A model generated the notes under the pieces. That model was not told the origin of the DNA and did no database searches. It saw only the letters and a list, made by a program, of their open reading frames with translations. Below, in pieces: positions 43,801-56,849 of a stretch of DNA of 64,000 bases. Position 1 is the first letter of the stretch, and each line of letters opens with the position of its first letter. The translations under genes and the position numbers were made by a program. The DNA comes from Dallia pectoralis. Its lineage: Eukaryota; Chordata; Actinopteri; Esociformes; Umbridae. The stretch is taken from contig CM055755.1 in the NCBI GenBank assembly GCA_029465975.1, forward strand, positions 10,853,734-10,917,733, given 5' to 3'.

Positions 43801-46040
43801 ACGACACAGTCTCTGTGTGTTACGCTACGCTACATTCGGTTAGCCTCATATCGAAACGAACAGAAATACCTCCAGGTCTATTTTTAAGTGAACTGAATTC
43901 TTTAAAGTGGGAACATCTATTTCTCTCTTTTGTTCTCCCGCTTTGTTCTCCCAGCGGACACGTTAATCACCTCTGTTTCACAATCGCACCAGCTTCTGGG
44001 GACACACATCCCAGCAGGGCCTTTATTTAGATCGCGAGGGGGATGAGGAGCTGAATGGAAAACCCAGAAAGAGAGGAAGAACAAGAAACACGACAAAGTA
44101 ATAGGCAGTGAAGCAGTTCGGGTTCGGGATCAGGAAACGCGATCAACGAGATGGAGAATTTAGAGTTTTGCGGAGGACTAATGGTTGACGAAGGAAGGCA
44201 TTTGTGCTGCAGAAGAAGAGTTTCTCATGGCAACAGTCTGCAAGCGCTCCACCAGGGAGCTGCTGTTTTTCTATTTCATTAATTAGCTGATTCCTCTCGT
44301 TAATCTCTTCTGTCTGCCGAAGATTCATACAACTGGGAGTTTCTCCCAGAGTGCACGTGAGACAGAGACTGTCTGGAAATAATGGCGCACTTTACTCTTG
44401 TGCCAAAAGCTCAACACAAATGTCACAAACTTGGGTGAAGTGCAGAGGAACCAGGCGCGGAGCTGCATCTCATTGCACGGGTATTTATTAACAACACACA
44501 AACGAACAACCAAACCCAACAAACAAAGAATGGTCAAATAAATAACAGGTCGAAATTAAATGGCGCCACAAAAGCGACTTACTAAACATGACAAAACAGC
44601 AACATTGAACAACACTCACCTACAGCAGGAAGTGACCCAAACAAGACCCAGGAACAGGGAAGGCAGGGGATCGAATATCGGGGAAACAGGGGTTGAAGAC
44701 CTGATGACATCACCTTATCGTGACATGTGAACGGACAGTTTATCTTCAATGCATAGCGGGACAATATCTCATATATATCCAAAGAGCAATGACACCATGG
44801 TGGGTTCTGATCCGTCCAGATCTTCTCTCATATGACCTCTGTGTGACCACGGCACCGGTACTCGGGTTACGCAGGCAGGAAGGCAGCCATAATACAGGAG
44901 GATACCTAAGTGGTCCAATCAGGCTGATTCCTTAAGATGGGTTCTGTGACCCAGTTTAATCATCATTTAACGGGGGCGAGACTACGTTCCCGTGGTGATT
45001 GCCCGTTCACGTGCACCCTGCCAGCTCCATTCGGATGTGGTAAAAAATAATGCAGAGGGAGGTACAACTTCTACCCGAGAACTTGCGGACAATCCAAAAA
45101 TGAGTTTTAAAACGTCTCGTAAAGGAAAACATAGAACCAATAGTGACGAACCTTGGCTAGAACATGCGCTCTTGTTCATAATGTATATATGATTCACTTT
45201 ATTTTGAAGGCCAGAATGTTCCCAGGTAAACGTTTTTGCTCTTGGTTTAACAGCGGCTACTTTCCTAATGCTCGGCCCAACCCAGGGAGAAGTGCTTTGG
45301 CGGCCATTTATAGCCTCTTAATGGCCCGAACTGGGATGTGCCGTGAGTTCAAGCAGTGCTAGCAGGTTAACCAGTGAGCTAAAGCACTGCCCCACTCATT
45401 CAATTACTCCTTATGCTAACCTCATTGTAGCCAGGAGCTAACCCCATTAACATGTAAAATAGACTACAGTCTCATTGTAAATGGAGACTGACTCTCACCT
45501 GGCTTCATGTCTGTTCCATGTCTGTCTTTTGTACGCAACCACAAACTGATATCGTCCGTGACAACGACAGACAAAAGGATTGTTTTCCCGGAGCAACTTT
45601 TACAGGTGTAATCACCATCACAACATAACATAACATTTATTCTATGACAGAATACTACATATTTTTATTCTCCTTAATAACATGGACCTGAATGAGCGCT
45701 GCTTGAATTTCTGCCCACATGTGTTTTATATATTTACTATTTGTTATAATATGATCATGTTAAACTACTCCATACTTAACACATGAAGAGAGAGACCTGT
45801 GATGTGTACATTTATAGTTCATATAATTTAATTTTCGACAAAATCAAACTTTTCTTATTCGCTCCGGATGAGAGCGCCCCCTTACAGGTTGAACAGTAAA
45901 TGCAGGTAAATGTGGTAAATAATGTAGTTGAAGAAAAGTGACGCAAAACAGATGCAAAACATGTTCCCCACTGTCACGTCTATTCCCCAAACACACCCAC
46001 AACTCACACTCACTCTATTACTAGTACACTAACATACAAA
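40881..46040. other. Long non-coding stretch
   Basis: About 5 kb with no gene that I can support. The open frames around 41,270-41,680, 41,850-42,230, 42,330-42,860, 43,090-43,500 and 43,770-44,030 have no recognisable domains. Around 44,330-44,720 the sequence has an LTR-like look (AT-rich with TATTTATTAACAAC) but no paired ends. Confidence 0.4.
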
Positions 46041-46137
46041 CAAATACTCACCCCCCACACACACACACACACACACACTTACTCTATTACTACTAACATG
46101 CAAATACTCACACACACACACACAGACACACACACAG
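46041..46137. repeat. (CA)n microsatellites
   Basis: Two CA runs separated by a partly repeated ACTTACTCTATTACTACTAA segment. Confidence 0.9.
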
Positions 46138-47242
46138 TTGCCACCGAACTTTCCCACTGCAGCTTGTTGGCCAACTGGCCTGGATCTGGGTCTTGTATTG
46201 TTTTTGGATCAGTGGAATGGGTCAGTGCAGCAACTACCAATCACGCATTCAGAACCAGGGAGACAACCAGTCTGGCCCAGCTCAGCTAACTCCATCCCAG
46301 ACCTCTGAGATTGGGAGTTCAGGTCGGGCGGAGGGGTTGGATTTGGTTGAACTGGCTAATCTGACACAGGTAATTGCATACACAAAGTAACACTGCACAC
46401 TCGTACGCATGCACTCTCAAAAAACGGTGACTCACACACACATCACACGCACCAGCGAGCACAGCAAGCATGGGGCCCACACGCGCAACAACTCCAACCA
46501 CTCCGAAATATATCATTTTCCAATCTTATCAATGTATGTCAGAGCACACACTGTTTCGTTCCGTTCTCCGAGCTTCTGAATGCGTCGGGATTAGGAAGAG
46601 GTATTTGAGCACGGGATATTCCCAGCTGTTCGCCCCGATACTAATCTCATTCTTGGTCCGCGGCTGGTCGAACAGAAGAACTCGGAGCCGGACTCGCGGT
46701 GGAATTGCTTGTCGCGTGTCTCAGTCGATCTCCGTTCCTTTCTTTACCGTCGCTTTCAAACTGCTCGATGACGGATGGTTTTTGTGTCATGCGAGGCCTT
46801 TTCTTTAACTCTCTCGTTCTTCTTTGTTTTCTTTTTTTGCTTGTTCACATTGTCCTCTGAGTGAAAGGGTGGATTGGAAGAAGAGAAATGTTCGTATTGA
46901 ATTTCTCTCAGGCCACCTAAGTCTGTCATCACCTTTCTATCTTTTTCTCCTATGCTTTCTTTACGTGAGTGTTTTTCTCTCTCTTCGTCTGTCTCTCCCC
47001 GGTCGACCAGACTGTTATCAAGGGAATTTCTACTCTGAACTCGATAAAATGGATCTGTTCAAACTGTACCTCAAACCGTCATCAGGAGCTATTCCAGTGA
47101 GATGAGGTCTCTCTTGTTCAGACTGTTTGTGTTGTTCATTCGTTCTTAAATGTGTGTATTCAGTGTTGCAGCTACGGGTCAGAACAAATTTCACGTGTCT
47201 GTAAACAGACTTGCCAAAATAAACCTGATTCTATTTCTGATC
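46138..47242. other. Non-coding stretch, nothing recognised
   Basis: Unique-looking sequence; frames at 46,470-46,808 and 46,824-47,105 show no domain. Confidence 0.4.
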
Positions 47243-47830
47243 TGAGAGTGGAGGAGGGAGGATGGGATGAGTGGAGAAGGAAGGAAGAGATGAGTGGAGA
47301 AGAAAGGAAGAGATGAGTGGAGAAGAGATGGGTGGAGAAGGAAGGAAGAGATGAGTGGAGAAGGAAGGAAGAGATGAGTGGAGAAGGAAGGAAGAGATGA
47401 GTAAAGAAGGGATGAGTGGAGAAGGAAGGGATGAGTGGAGAAGGAAGATATGAGTGGAGAAGGAAGGAAGAGATGAGTGAAGAAGGGATGAGTGGAGAAG
47501 GAAGGGATGAGTGGAGAAGGGATGGGTCGAGAAGGAAGGAGGAAATGAGTGGAGAAGGAAGAGATGAGTGGAGAAGGAAGGAAGAGATGAGTGGAGAAGG
47601 AAGGAAGAGATGAGTAAAGAAGGGATGAGTGGAGAAGGAAGGGATGAGTGGAGAAGGAAGATATGAGTGGAGAAGGGATGAGTGGAGAAGGGATGACTGG
47701 AGAAGGAAGGAAGAGATGAGTAAAGAAGGGATGAGTGGAGAATGAAGGGATGAGTGGAGAAGGATGGGTGGAGAAGGAAGGAAGAAATTAGTGGAGAAGA
47801 AAGGAAGAGATGAGTGGAGAAGGAAGGACA
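47243..47830. repeat. Purine-rich minisatellite (GAGTGGAGAAGGAAGGAAGA)
   Basis: Units of roughly 12 to 24 bp assembled from GAGTGGAGAAG, GAAGGAAGAGAT and GGGAT modules. One strand is almost pure purine. Long frames on the minus strand (for example 47,172-48,116) are products of the array. Confidence 0.93.
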
Positions 47831-49359
47831 CACACAAACACACACAAAACAGAGACAGACAGACTGCCAGACAGACACATAGCCCGTTAGCAGTGTTTGG
47901 AGTGGTCGGTTCTGAGATCACCACAGAGGTCAGAGGTTGAGATATCAGATTGCGGTTCAGCTCTGCAGCACAGGGATAAGGCCGAGCCCCCTCATCGCCT
48001 TCTGGAAGTGGCCCAACACCAAGCAGGACCACGGGCCTGAAGGTAAGATTAGCCTGGACATGGACACGCTGATAGCTCCACGGATTACACCGGAGCATCA
48101 CTGGGGATAACACCACTGTGTCGACTCACAGAGGAGCTGAAGGACGGCTTACTGGACATGGTGCGTTGGGCCACTTGGTGAGGATTACAATGGCTCTGTG
48201 AATCTCTATGGGCAGTAACGGTCTCAGAGATGATTAAGTGCTGAGTGCTGTGGATGCTTTGTCCCAGCCCTCTACTGTATGCGGCTGTAATGCCAAGCAG
48301 TGTTCATATTGGATCAACAACAGCCATGAGAGCTCAACAGTGTCCCGGCGGACGTGTTTATTCGAGGTGACCGACCTTAATGCTCCCACTCCCACCTTGA
48401 GCCCGTCCTCCTCCAACAACCCTGCTCCTTGTCCACGTTTCCTTCGTGAACCCGTCCGACGGACGTACGATGCAGGCCTGTCGTTGGCTTAATTGGTGGA
48501 GTTGAAAGCGAGTGCCATTATCAAAGACTGTAGCCCGATCTGAGGAGCAGTGCCTTGAATAATAAGAAGTGAAGTGAACGACGATAAGTTTGATAAGGGC
48601 ATACATAGAGGTAACTAACAGGAAGAATATAAAGTATCAACTTCCTGTTGTATATATAAACAATTGCGACATTGCTTGTTGTTCGTTTGGCTGGCGTAGC
48701 AGTTTTTAGCAGCTTTGTCATTCCATTGTGGTTGTTCTTGTTTGTTCGGTCCCCTCTGTACATCATCGTCACGGAAACCGTTGCCCTTGGCCTGGGTTGT
48801 TGTGCGAGGGGGCAGGAGCTCTGGTGAAAGAGTTTTCGTGTTGTCTGCACAGCGTTTGTGTCCTCTTTAGTCTCCTGTGCTCCCTCTGCTAAACGAACGC
48901 AACACAAAGGCAAACGTTCAGCGTAGAACTAATTACGTAGCAAAAAAGCTAAATGAGCACACGTTCCATCTGTCTCTCATGTTTCCGTTTATTTTCAGAT
49001 TTGTTTCTGTCAGGTTTTCGTTTTTTCACCGAGACATTTCTCTGTTGTCCGTCATGTTCCTCTGAAGCTCGTCCATTCGCCACAGGGCCAGACGTTCTGG
49101 CTCAGATCTTCTCAGTGGAGGGAGCCGCTCAATCAATAAACCCTAACATCTGGAGGGGGTTTCTGCCCTGTATATTTCCAGCTTTCTGACTCGTATGTTG
49201 TATTTTGCTTGTTGGCACGCTTGCAAGTCCCTGTTGGTTGAGTATTGTGCTAAATCCTAATAATCATAAGAAACACTATTTCCTAATAATAACAACAAAA
49301 CATTTTATATGTACACAACAGACAACGGCAGTACCAGTGAAACGTTTGGACGCCTAAAA
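47831..49359. other. Non-coding stretch, nothing recognised
   Basis: No supported gene. A short CACACAAACACACACAAAAC run borders the array. Confidence 0.4.
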
Positions 49360-49705
49360 AGTGGAACTTGTGGCCAGGTGAATTCCTCCATTCCATTTTC
49401 ACAAAACATATTCTGTTTGTACCCCTCTTGCTGCCTCTTGCCCAACACACTGCTGGCCTATTTATTATATTTGCCATTTGCACAATGCTTATTGTTTGTA
49501 CTATCCATTTACCACTCGCACAGATGTTCTCCGCTTGTGTTGCCCTCTGCACATCTGCAATTTGCCACATTGTTAAACTGAATACATCCTTACACTGTAC
49601 TCCATATACTGGACCGATTTTTTACACTTGTGGTTAGATAAAAACTGCATTTTGTTGTACTGTACTTGTCCCGTCCAATGACAATAAAGTTTCATCAAAT
49701 CTAAC
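49360..49705 (+). mobile_element. LINE-like 3' end (possibly L2-type)
   Basis: The segment has the T/C-rich 3' untranslated style of fish L2-like LINEs and ends ATGACAATAAAGTTTCATCA followed by AATCTAAC, a common 3' tail form with a polyadenylation-like AATAAAG. No reverse transcriptase frame is present, consistent with 5' truncation. Assignment is from recollection of such tails and is moderate at best. Confidence 0.45.
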
Positions 49706-52060
49706 ATTTTGTCTTCACTCCACCACAATTTTAAGTCAGTCACTTGGACAGATTTATGAAACACTTAACTCAGCACGTATTCATCCACGTGATTAAAGCA
49801 CAACCAGGAAACGTTTTGGGTTATGAATTTGGACATTGTGGGACCGGAGCGAAGGACCTCTGGACCGGCAGATTCTATTAATGGCTGAGGCGATTTGAAG
49901 AGGCGTCGTCCCATCGTCACAGGTTCATTCCGGCACATTCCGTTACACCACAAAAGGTTCCAATCCCAAGCCCGGCTTGGACAGTGAGAGGTTGGGGGGT
50001 TAAGCCAGTTTGAGGGTTAGCACTTCATCTGGAGGTTTTTTCAATTACATGGCTTGGAGAGTGGGCTGTGGTGGGGGTGGGTGCGAGGACTGGACATGGC
50101 ATGTGTTGACTCAAGCCTTTGTCCTCCTGTCAGACCGTGTTTGAGCGACAACCTGGTGTGGATTTAAACAACTCAGCGTCGGAACAAGCCTGCAAATCAT
50201 GTCAACATGTTCGGAGGTATAAAACGTTTTTTTAGACAATTTCCACAAACAACAGAGTCAAACATCTGCACGACATTTTCCAGGAGAAAAAATATTTATG
50301 TTCACTTTAAAATATGCTATAATGTTTCACATTAGCGTTCGCCGGCCCTCCGTACTAATGGCAGATATGTTATAACAAAGGTCAACATAGTAAACATCGG
50401 ACTGGTTTGTACTGCCATCTGTAGTTAAGCTTTAGCTTGACGAAAGCAACGATTACAGAATTAGTGCGTTTTTGGCTAAACTCATTGAGAGTTTGGTTGA
50501 AACTACTCTACTGAAATTTCCCGATAGCTTTGGTGAGTTGAAACTGTGTTCCTACTTAGTCGATGTGCATTTGAATATGACCATCTGCCCATCTGTCTTC
50601 ACACGTACTCTCTGTACACATCTTTTCTGTTACTTGTATTATCTCTTGAAGGTTCTCCATCTGTCAAAACTCTGTATTTCGCTGACTCACTATGCTAGTT
50701 TGACTGTATGGTAGTGGTGAATATGCATGTAATTAAGGTTGTGTAAACCCAGTAGTAAACATAACGTTCACATTGGTATCCAAATGTTCACATCCGGGTC
50801 CTTTTAGAATTGCTCTGACTCATTAAAGGATAAACGAATATGTCAGAATTTAATTGCTCATATAAAGGCTGGCTCTTTTATAAATACAACAAAATACATC
50901 GTTGAAAAGATTTGACCAAACCGCTGTTAACGCATTTAAGGTTGATCCTAAAACGAGCGTTCCAAATGTAGTTAGTCACCTAATCATTAAATCCTCTTCA
51001 GGCTTTGACTAGTTTAAGTTCAATTTACAGTTAGAAAACATCTGGATGAGGATGAGGCGAATATTATCTAATAGTCGTCTGATTTAGGTGCACCAGCTCA
51101 CAGGCTTAACACTGTACAATTGAAAACATTAAACAGATAGAACCCCTTGCTGTATTTTAGATTTCCCCCCCCCCCTTTTACAGATGCTAACCAGTTTGTA
51201 AAGTTATCCGTTGTTGTTGATGAAGTTAGGTGACAAGACATATCGTGTTTCTCAACCAGCAAACCAAGCTGCAATAATTTTCACAGCTCATTTTATCCAG
51301 GGACATTTTGCTATTGTGATTGAGAAAATATTTTTTTAATTATTTGCACCAAGAAAGTTTACATATATTGTTTTGGCTGAAGCTAGTAACCACCCCTGTT
51401 AAAGCAATGTATATTCAGCGTCAGCAATTAGTGTTTCTGTTCTTTATATATTTTCTGTCAAAATTGTCTGGAGAGGAGGGGGAACTCTGAACCATAACAA
51501 ACACTTAATAACGCCATATTTTATTTTATTTTACGTTGTTTTACGTTAAGAAAATAGCTAATATCAAACAGAAAAAGCATGTCACCGTCTCCTCTTCCCC
51601 ATTAAGCTGGTGTGTGGTGTGTGTTCTGGCGCAATATGGCTGCCGTCGTGTCATCCAGGTGGATGCTGCACATTGGTGATGGTTGAGGAGATTCCCCTTC
51701 CATGTAAAAGACGCTTTGAGTTCCCAGGAAAAAAAGCACTATTTAAAATGTAATTAATTATTATTATCAAGAAATGTTAAAGCTTCCCATTTTCTCCATC
51801 CTGTTTTTGTACTCTCACTTGCAAACACCTGCATAGTACAGATTTTTTTCAAAAAACTAGTCCGGAAGGAATCCTCAGCTGCTCCATTTTCTCCACATTC
51901 CCTTGAGTGCTGACAGATTCTCATAAATTACAAGCACATCCATTCCACGACAGGTTTGAATAACATCACTTTTGTTTTGAATGATGTTTAACCGAAATAC
52001 ATGACTGTATGAAGTTGTCATTCGAAGACACAAGATTCATCTAGAAGTGCACAACAAGTC
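49706..52060. other. Non-coding stretch, nothing recognised
   Basis: AT-rich sequence, about 2.3 kb, with a C10 run at 51,165-51,175. No coding frame with a domain. Confidence 0.4.
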
Positions 52061-52084
52061 AAAGGTATTTAGTAACGCCTAAGC

Positions 52085-52400
52085 CTCTGCAGTTGTCACA
52101 AAGTGCTTACAGATGCCCGGCAAAAAAAACTCAGAGAGCAGACAGCAGCAAGAAATGTATACACAAGGCCTTGTAAAAACTCTCTGGTGGTGAAGGAACC
52201 TAGAAACCTAGACAGACCCTGGATTCTGAGGAGTTGCCAGTCATCTACTAGTTGTGCCAGTCATCTACTAGTTGTGCCAGTCATCTACTAGTTGTGCCAG
52301 CCATCTACTAGTTGTGCCAGTCATCTACTAGTTGTGCCAGCCATCTACTAGTTGTGCCAGCCATCTACTAGTTGTGACTTGAAATTATACTCACTGTCAT
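52085..52400 (+). mobile_element. SINE-like interspersed repeat with internal 20-bp expansion
   Basis: The left part (CAAAGTGCTTACAGATGCCC, then AAAAAACTCAGAGAGCAGAC, CTAGAAACCTAGACAGACCC and GAGTTGCCAGTC) resembles an interspersed repeat I remember from salmonid sequences, in which a GGCCAGTCCTCTTCTGGCTGTG-like segment follows. Here that segment has been amplified into a 20-bp tandem array. Boundaries and family are uncertain. Confidence 0.5.
52236..52377. repeat. 20-bp minisatellite TCATCTACTAGTTGTGCCAG, 7 units
   Basis: Seven nearly identical 20-bp units, varying only at GTCATC or GCCATC. Each holds the palindrome ACTAGT. The array lies inside a SINE-like repeat. Confidence 0.95.
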
Positions 52401-53378
52401 TTGCATCGACTATTTAGAAAAATCTGTGTAAAATATAATTTGCATAATAATTTGGAACGCGGTGTAAGGAATGACCCTAGTCCCCGCCACCCTAGTACCC
52501 AACGCATAAACAAATGACAAATATGAGTTATGACTGAGATAGGAAAGGTCTGTAAACACTCTGGCCCCATCCAGAGATAATCCTCAACTAACCAGGCAGA
52601 TCTCCAGCTGCTCCCAGAGCTCCCGAAAAGACAGTTATTGACAAAATCTATGAACTGTGGCATGCAGACCTCAGATCTGAGTTGTGTGCGACTGCCATAA
52701 TCTTATTACAACCCCTAGCTGCAAAGAGGTCAGAGATACATACTACAGCACAGAAGATGTGTGAAACAGGCTAGAAAGATGAGTTCTGCTTTGTAACCTC
52801 GGTTACGGTTTCATCCTAACATTGTTGTTGCCAATAGAGATCAGGATATCTATACTTGCCACTTTTAGACTTCCCTATCACCGGATTGGCCATTACGTCA
52901 CTAGGGGTGGAGTCTAATTTATGATTGTCTTATCATCTGCTGATGGTTCTGTTGGATATTACTGGTAAAGGTTTCGCCGATGACCAGGCTTTTCAGGGCT
53001 GCCGGCATATTGTGTCTGCAACTCAAACACCCTTAGAGGCAACTCAGGCTCTGATGTGAAGTTAGACGGCATTTATTTCCAGTAACCAGGAGAAAGTTGT
53101 CCGGCTGTGAGATCTTAGTGTGAGAGTTAGCACTGCTCCTACCATTTCTGCCATATCCAATCTATTGTCATTTGTATTGTCACACCCTTTGGTGTTTCTT
53201 AGACAACGGTGATATGATTATTTCATTCAGAAAAACATTTTCCCTATCAAAGCAACAGACATTGTTTTGTCTCCTCTGGAAATAAGAACAGGAATCAGAC
53301 GTCGTCTGTTTCACACGTTCATCTATTTATCTATATATATATCTGACTCAATGGCGAGGGTCAGGGCGCTTACGTGAA
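52401..53378. other. Non-coding stretch, nothing recognised
   Basis: No supported gene or repeat in about 1 kb. Confidence 0.4.
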
Positions 53379-53765
53379 CATGTGGTTTTACAGTGACATG
53401 ACAGTGTGTTTTTATATGTGGTTTTACAGTAACATGACAGTGTGTGTTTATATGTGGTTTTACAGTAACATGACAGTGTGTGTTTATATGTGGTTTTACA
53501 GTAACATGACAGTGTGTTTATATGTGGTTTTACAGTAACAGGACAGTGTGTGTTTATATGTGGTTTTACAGTAACAGGACAGTGTGTGTATATATGTGGT
53601 TTTACAGTAACATGACAGTGTGTGTTTATATGTCTACATGTAGTTTTACAGTAACATGACAGTGTGTGTTTATATGTCTACATGTAGTTTTACAGTAACA
53701 TGACAGTGTGTGTTAATATGTCTACATGTAGTTTTACAGTAACATGACAGTGTGTGTTTATATGT
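53379..53765. repeat. 36/44-bp minisatellite, about 10 units
   Basis: Left units are about 36 bp (TATGTGGTTTTACAGTAACA, TGACAGTGTGTGTTTA). The last four have an 8-bp insert (TATGTCTACATGTAG) making them about 44 bp. Confidence 0.93.
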
Positions 53766-55531
53766 GTAAATTGTCATAATAACCAGGAAACAAAGACACA
53801 TTAATGGTTTCTACTTTATTAAGAATGCACCCTGGCACCCCTTGAAATCTTCACTGTCATTTCACAAACTAGATATAAAAGACCATAAATAATGACATAA
53901 GTTACATGTACCTAAAATGCTTGACGAAAGCGAACGAAAAATCATGAATAAAAAAGATTGAAATGATGTTAGATCTACGTAGCCAGATCACCTGGCATCA
54001 GAAGGCATACGACGACAAACATGACTTTGTGTTTTGTTAGGGTTTTCCTTCCCATATCGTTTGTTCATTGTTAACTGAATGACAAAAGGAGGATACAATA
54101 CATTCTGTTTTCCTGTCCTCCTCGCGCGTCTTGCATATTTCCACAACACAGATACCCAACGGATTCAAACCAAACGTCACCAAAGAGCCGAGCACTCAGG
54201 TGGACAGGGATTGAGGACAGAGGCATCTGTTATATGTTAACCATCGCATACGTATGAAGAAAAAAAACATTCGGAAAATATCAACAGGGCTTCAGAAAAT
54301 AAAAAAGTCCTTTGAATAAAATCTGACCGCCGTTTTATAAACAAGACCCAGAAGTTTCCCTTCTTATGACACTCTACGAAGTTCTATTTGGCAACATCGG
54401 TGTATCTTCAAAAACGCCCTGCCCCGCCCGAAATCCACAAATATGCTTCCTGGCCGTCGTCTTCAGTTTGGAGTTCCTTTGTATTTAGTGCGAAAACCTC
54501 CGCCTGACTGGAAGCTGTCTGTCTGAGGAATATTGTCCTTGTTTCATTTGCATCACACTATCAACCAATGCGGTAATGGGTGTGCTGAAAACATCAAAGC
54601 TCTTGTGATGTTGTTACTGAGTACGATCTATGGAGCAGGTGCAGTGGTACATGGGTTTATGTCCACACCAAGCAATTCACAAGTCTCCAAAAAGCGAAAC
54701 CATAAAACCCTCAGCAGTGGCATGAAACGGACACAACTACTGATAGTACTTAGAAGAAACCGTCACACATACACACACACACACACACACAGACACACAC
54801 TTCTTCAATTTCACACACACGTTTCATCTCTCTCTCACACACACACACACATTCGTATTCCACACACGACATGCAAACCGAAAAACACAAAAGAAAACTA
54901 AGTTCAAAACTCATAAAACAAGGACGTCATCCGCCGGAGCAGACTGTAATTTATATTACATTCTTTTAAATGTTTTTAAGTGTTGCAGAATCATTCATAT
55001 GGTTTCTTTGCGCCGTTGGTGGTGGCACGTGGAACGTGGAACGCAGAACGCTAAGTCTGTTCTGAGTGGCGGCAAACATCCTGGAGACATCACGGAGAAA
55101 CTGTTTTTTTCCATGGACCTGGAGGAGACTCCAGGGAGAAGAGCAGGAATTGTGTTCGTTGGGATAGGGAGAAGGATACTTGTTGTTGACAGACAGTGGC
55201 AGCTGGAGTAGAGACAAAGAGAAGAAGAGAGAAGTAGAAAAAAAAGGAGGGAGAGAGAGAGGTTGGTTTTAATGTTTTCATTTGACTGACATGTTTTGAC
55301 TGGCATACCCAACAATGGGGAAACATTGCAGTTCTAGTTTATGGAAAAATCGAGTCATGAATAGCTAAACAAAAACATTCAAATTCACCAACCAATACAA
55401 TGATATCATCGCATTATTGGTTGGCTAAAATAAACAGGAGAAAACATATTCATAATTCTGAATGGATTTGCATTATACAGCAGACCAGGGTTCCACACTT
55501 ATTTGAAGTATAATAAACATCTAGTTTGAAA
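53766..55531. other. Non-coding stretch downstream of the Eph gene
   Basis: No gene supported. CA runs at 54,767-54,793 and 54,834-54,851. On the minus strand a pyrimidine tract and CAG (about 55,210-55,240) precede an open segment to about 54,966, which looks like a splice acceptor plus terminal exon, but the translation is unrecognised in all frames. Confidence 0.35.
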
Positions 55532-56211
55532 GTTTACAATGTCCTTCCTGGAGTGTACAATGTCCTGCCTGGAGTTTACAATGTCCTGCCTGGAGTGTAC
55601 AATATCCTGCCTGGAGTTTACAATGTCCTGCCTGGAGTGTACAATGTCCTGCCTGGAGTTTACAATGTCCTTCCTGGAGTGTACAATGTCCTGCCTGGAG
55701 TTTACAATGTCCTGCCTGGAGTGTACAATGTGCTGCCTGGAGTTTACAATGTCCTGCCTGGAGTTTACAATGTCCTGCCTGGAGTTTACAATGTCCTCCC
55801 TGGAGTTTACAATGTCCTGCCTGGAGTTTACAATGTCCTGCCTGGAGTTTACAATTTCCTGCCTGGAGTTTACAATGTGCTGCCTGGAGTTTACAATGTG
55901 CTGCCTGGAGTTTACAATGTCCTGCCTGGAGTGTACAATGTCCTGCCTGGAGTTTACAATGTGCTGCCTGGAGTGTACAATGTCCTGCCTAGAGTTTACA
56001 ATGTCCTGCCTGGAGTTTACAATGTCCTGCCTGGAGTTTACAATGTCCTGCCTGGAGTTTACAATGTCCTGCCTGGAGTGTACAATGTCCTGCCTGGAGT
56101 TTACAATGTCCTGCCTAGAGTTTACAATGTCCTGCCTGGAGTTTACAATGTCCTGCCTGGAGTTTACAATGTCCTGCCTGGAGTTTACAATGTCCTCCTG
56201 CCTAGAGTACC
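55532..56211. repeat. 21-bp minisatellite TTTACAATGTCCTGCCTGGA(G), about 32 units
   Basis: Very uniform 21-bp units; the main variants are GTTTAC against GTGTAC and TCCTGCC against TGCTGCC. Since 21 is a multiple of three, two plus-strand frames stay open for about 250 codons (VYNVLPG or TMSCLEF repeats). I do not regard these as genes. Confidence 0.96.
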
Positions 56212-56849
56212 AGGTGAGCTGGGTTCACTGTACGTTTTTGCGATACTATTGGTTCCATCATTACAATTTCACTCAAGCCCAGCATTGGCATTAGAAATTA
56301 TTTCATATAGTGTTCGAACCTAAGTCGATTCAGCTGTGGAGCACTGTCTGCCTACTCAAGAGTCTGTATGTGATTAATCGTCCTCATTAACTTGCCTGGG
56401 GAGGTACAGGAGTGAGTGATCTGAGAACAGGTCTTATTGATTGAATCTACAGCCTCAGGTGCTGGGCTGCTTGTTAATTAACACACGAGTCAAACAGCCC
56501 AACAATCAATGAGCTCAGATTCTGCAGCCTGCGAGATAGTTCTACTGTACTTATAGAATGTGTGAAGCTCAGACTGTTAGATAGTGAAACAATATGCAAT
56601 CACAGCAGCTAGATTTGTGACACGCTGCCATCAGGAAATAACGTTCTTTACTGACTTTACTATAACACTCAAGTGTCTTTCACCTTGTAAACCCTGTTTA
56701 ATGGAGGTGGCGATGTTATAATGGGTTGATCCAAATGATTAGTCGTTTTTCACAGTTGTTGATATGTTTAATTTCATTTCCACTGATTTGGCAAAGTAAA
56801 CGCATGTTCCCCAATGAAGCCCATTAAATTGAAAAAGTAGTTCTACTCT
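56212..56849. other. Non-coding stretch, nothing recognised
   Basis: Spacer of about 640 bp between two unrelated arrays. Confidence 0.4.

Noticed and set aside
44330..44730. Possible LTR or other mobile element fragment
   Set aside because: Only its general composition suggests it; no paired ends, target duplication or coding part is visible.
47172..48116. 314-codon minus-strand frame
   Set aside because: Produced by the purine-rich minisatellite; the ends are unrecognisable.
54966..55240. Minus-strand terminal exon with a splice-acceptor-like CTACTCCAG
   Set aside because: The acceptor looks fair but the translation is unrecognised in all three frames; I cannot link it to epha4 or another gene.
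55526..56323. 265-codon VYNVLPG repeat protein
   Set aside because: The 21-bp array keeps several frames open; no start context, domain or flanking exon supports it.
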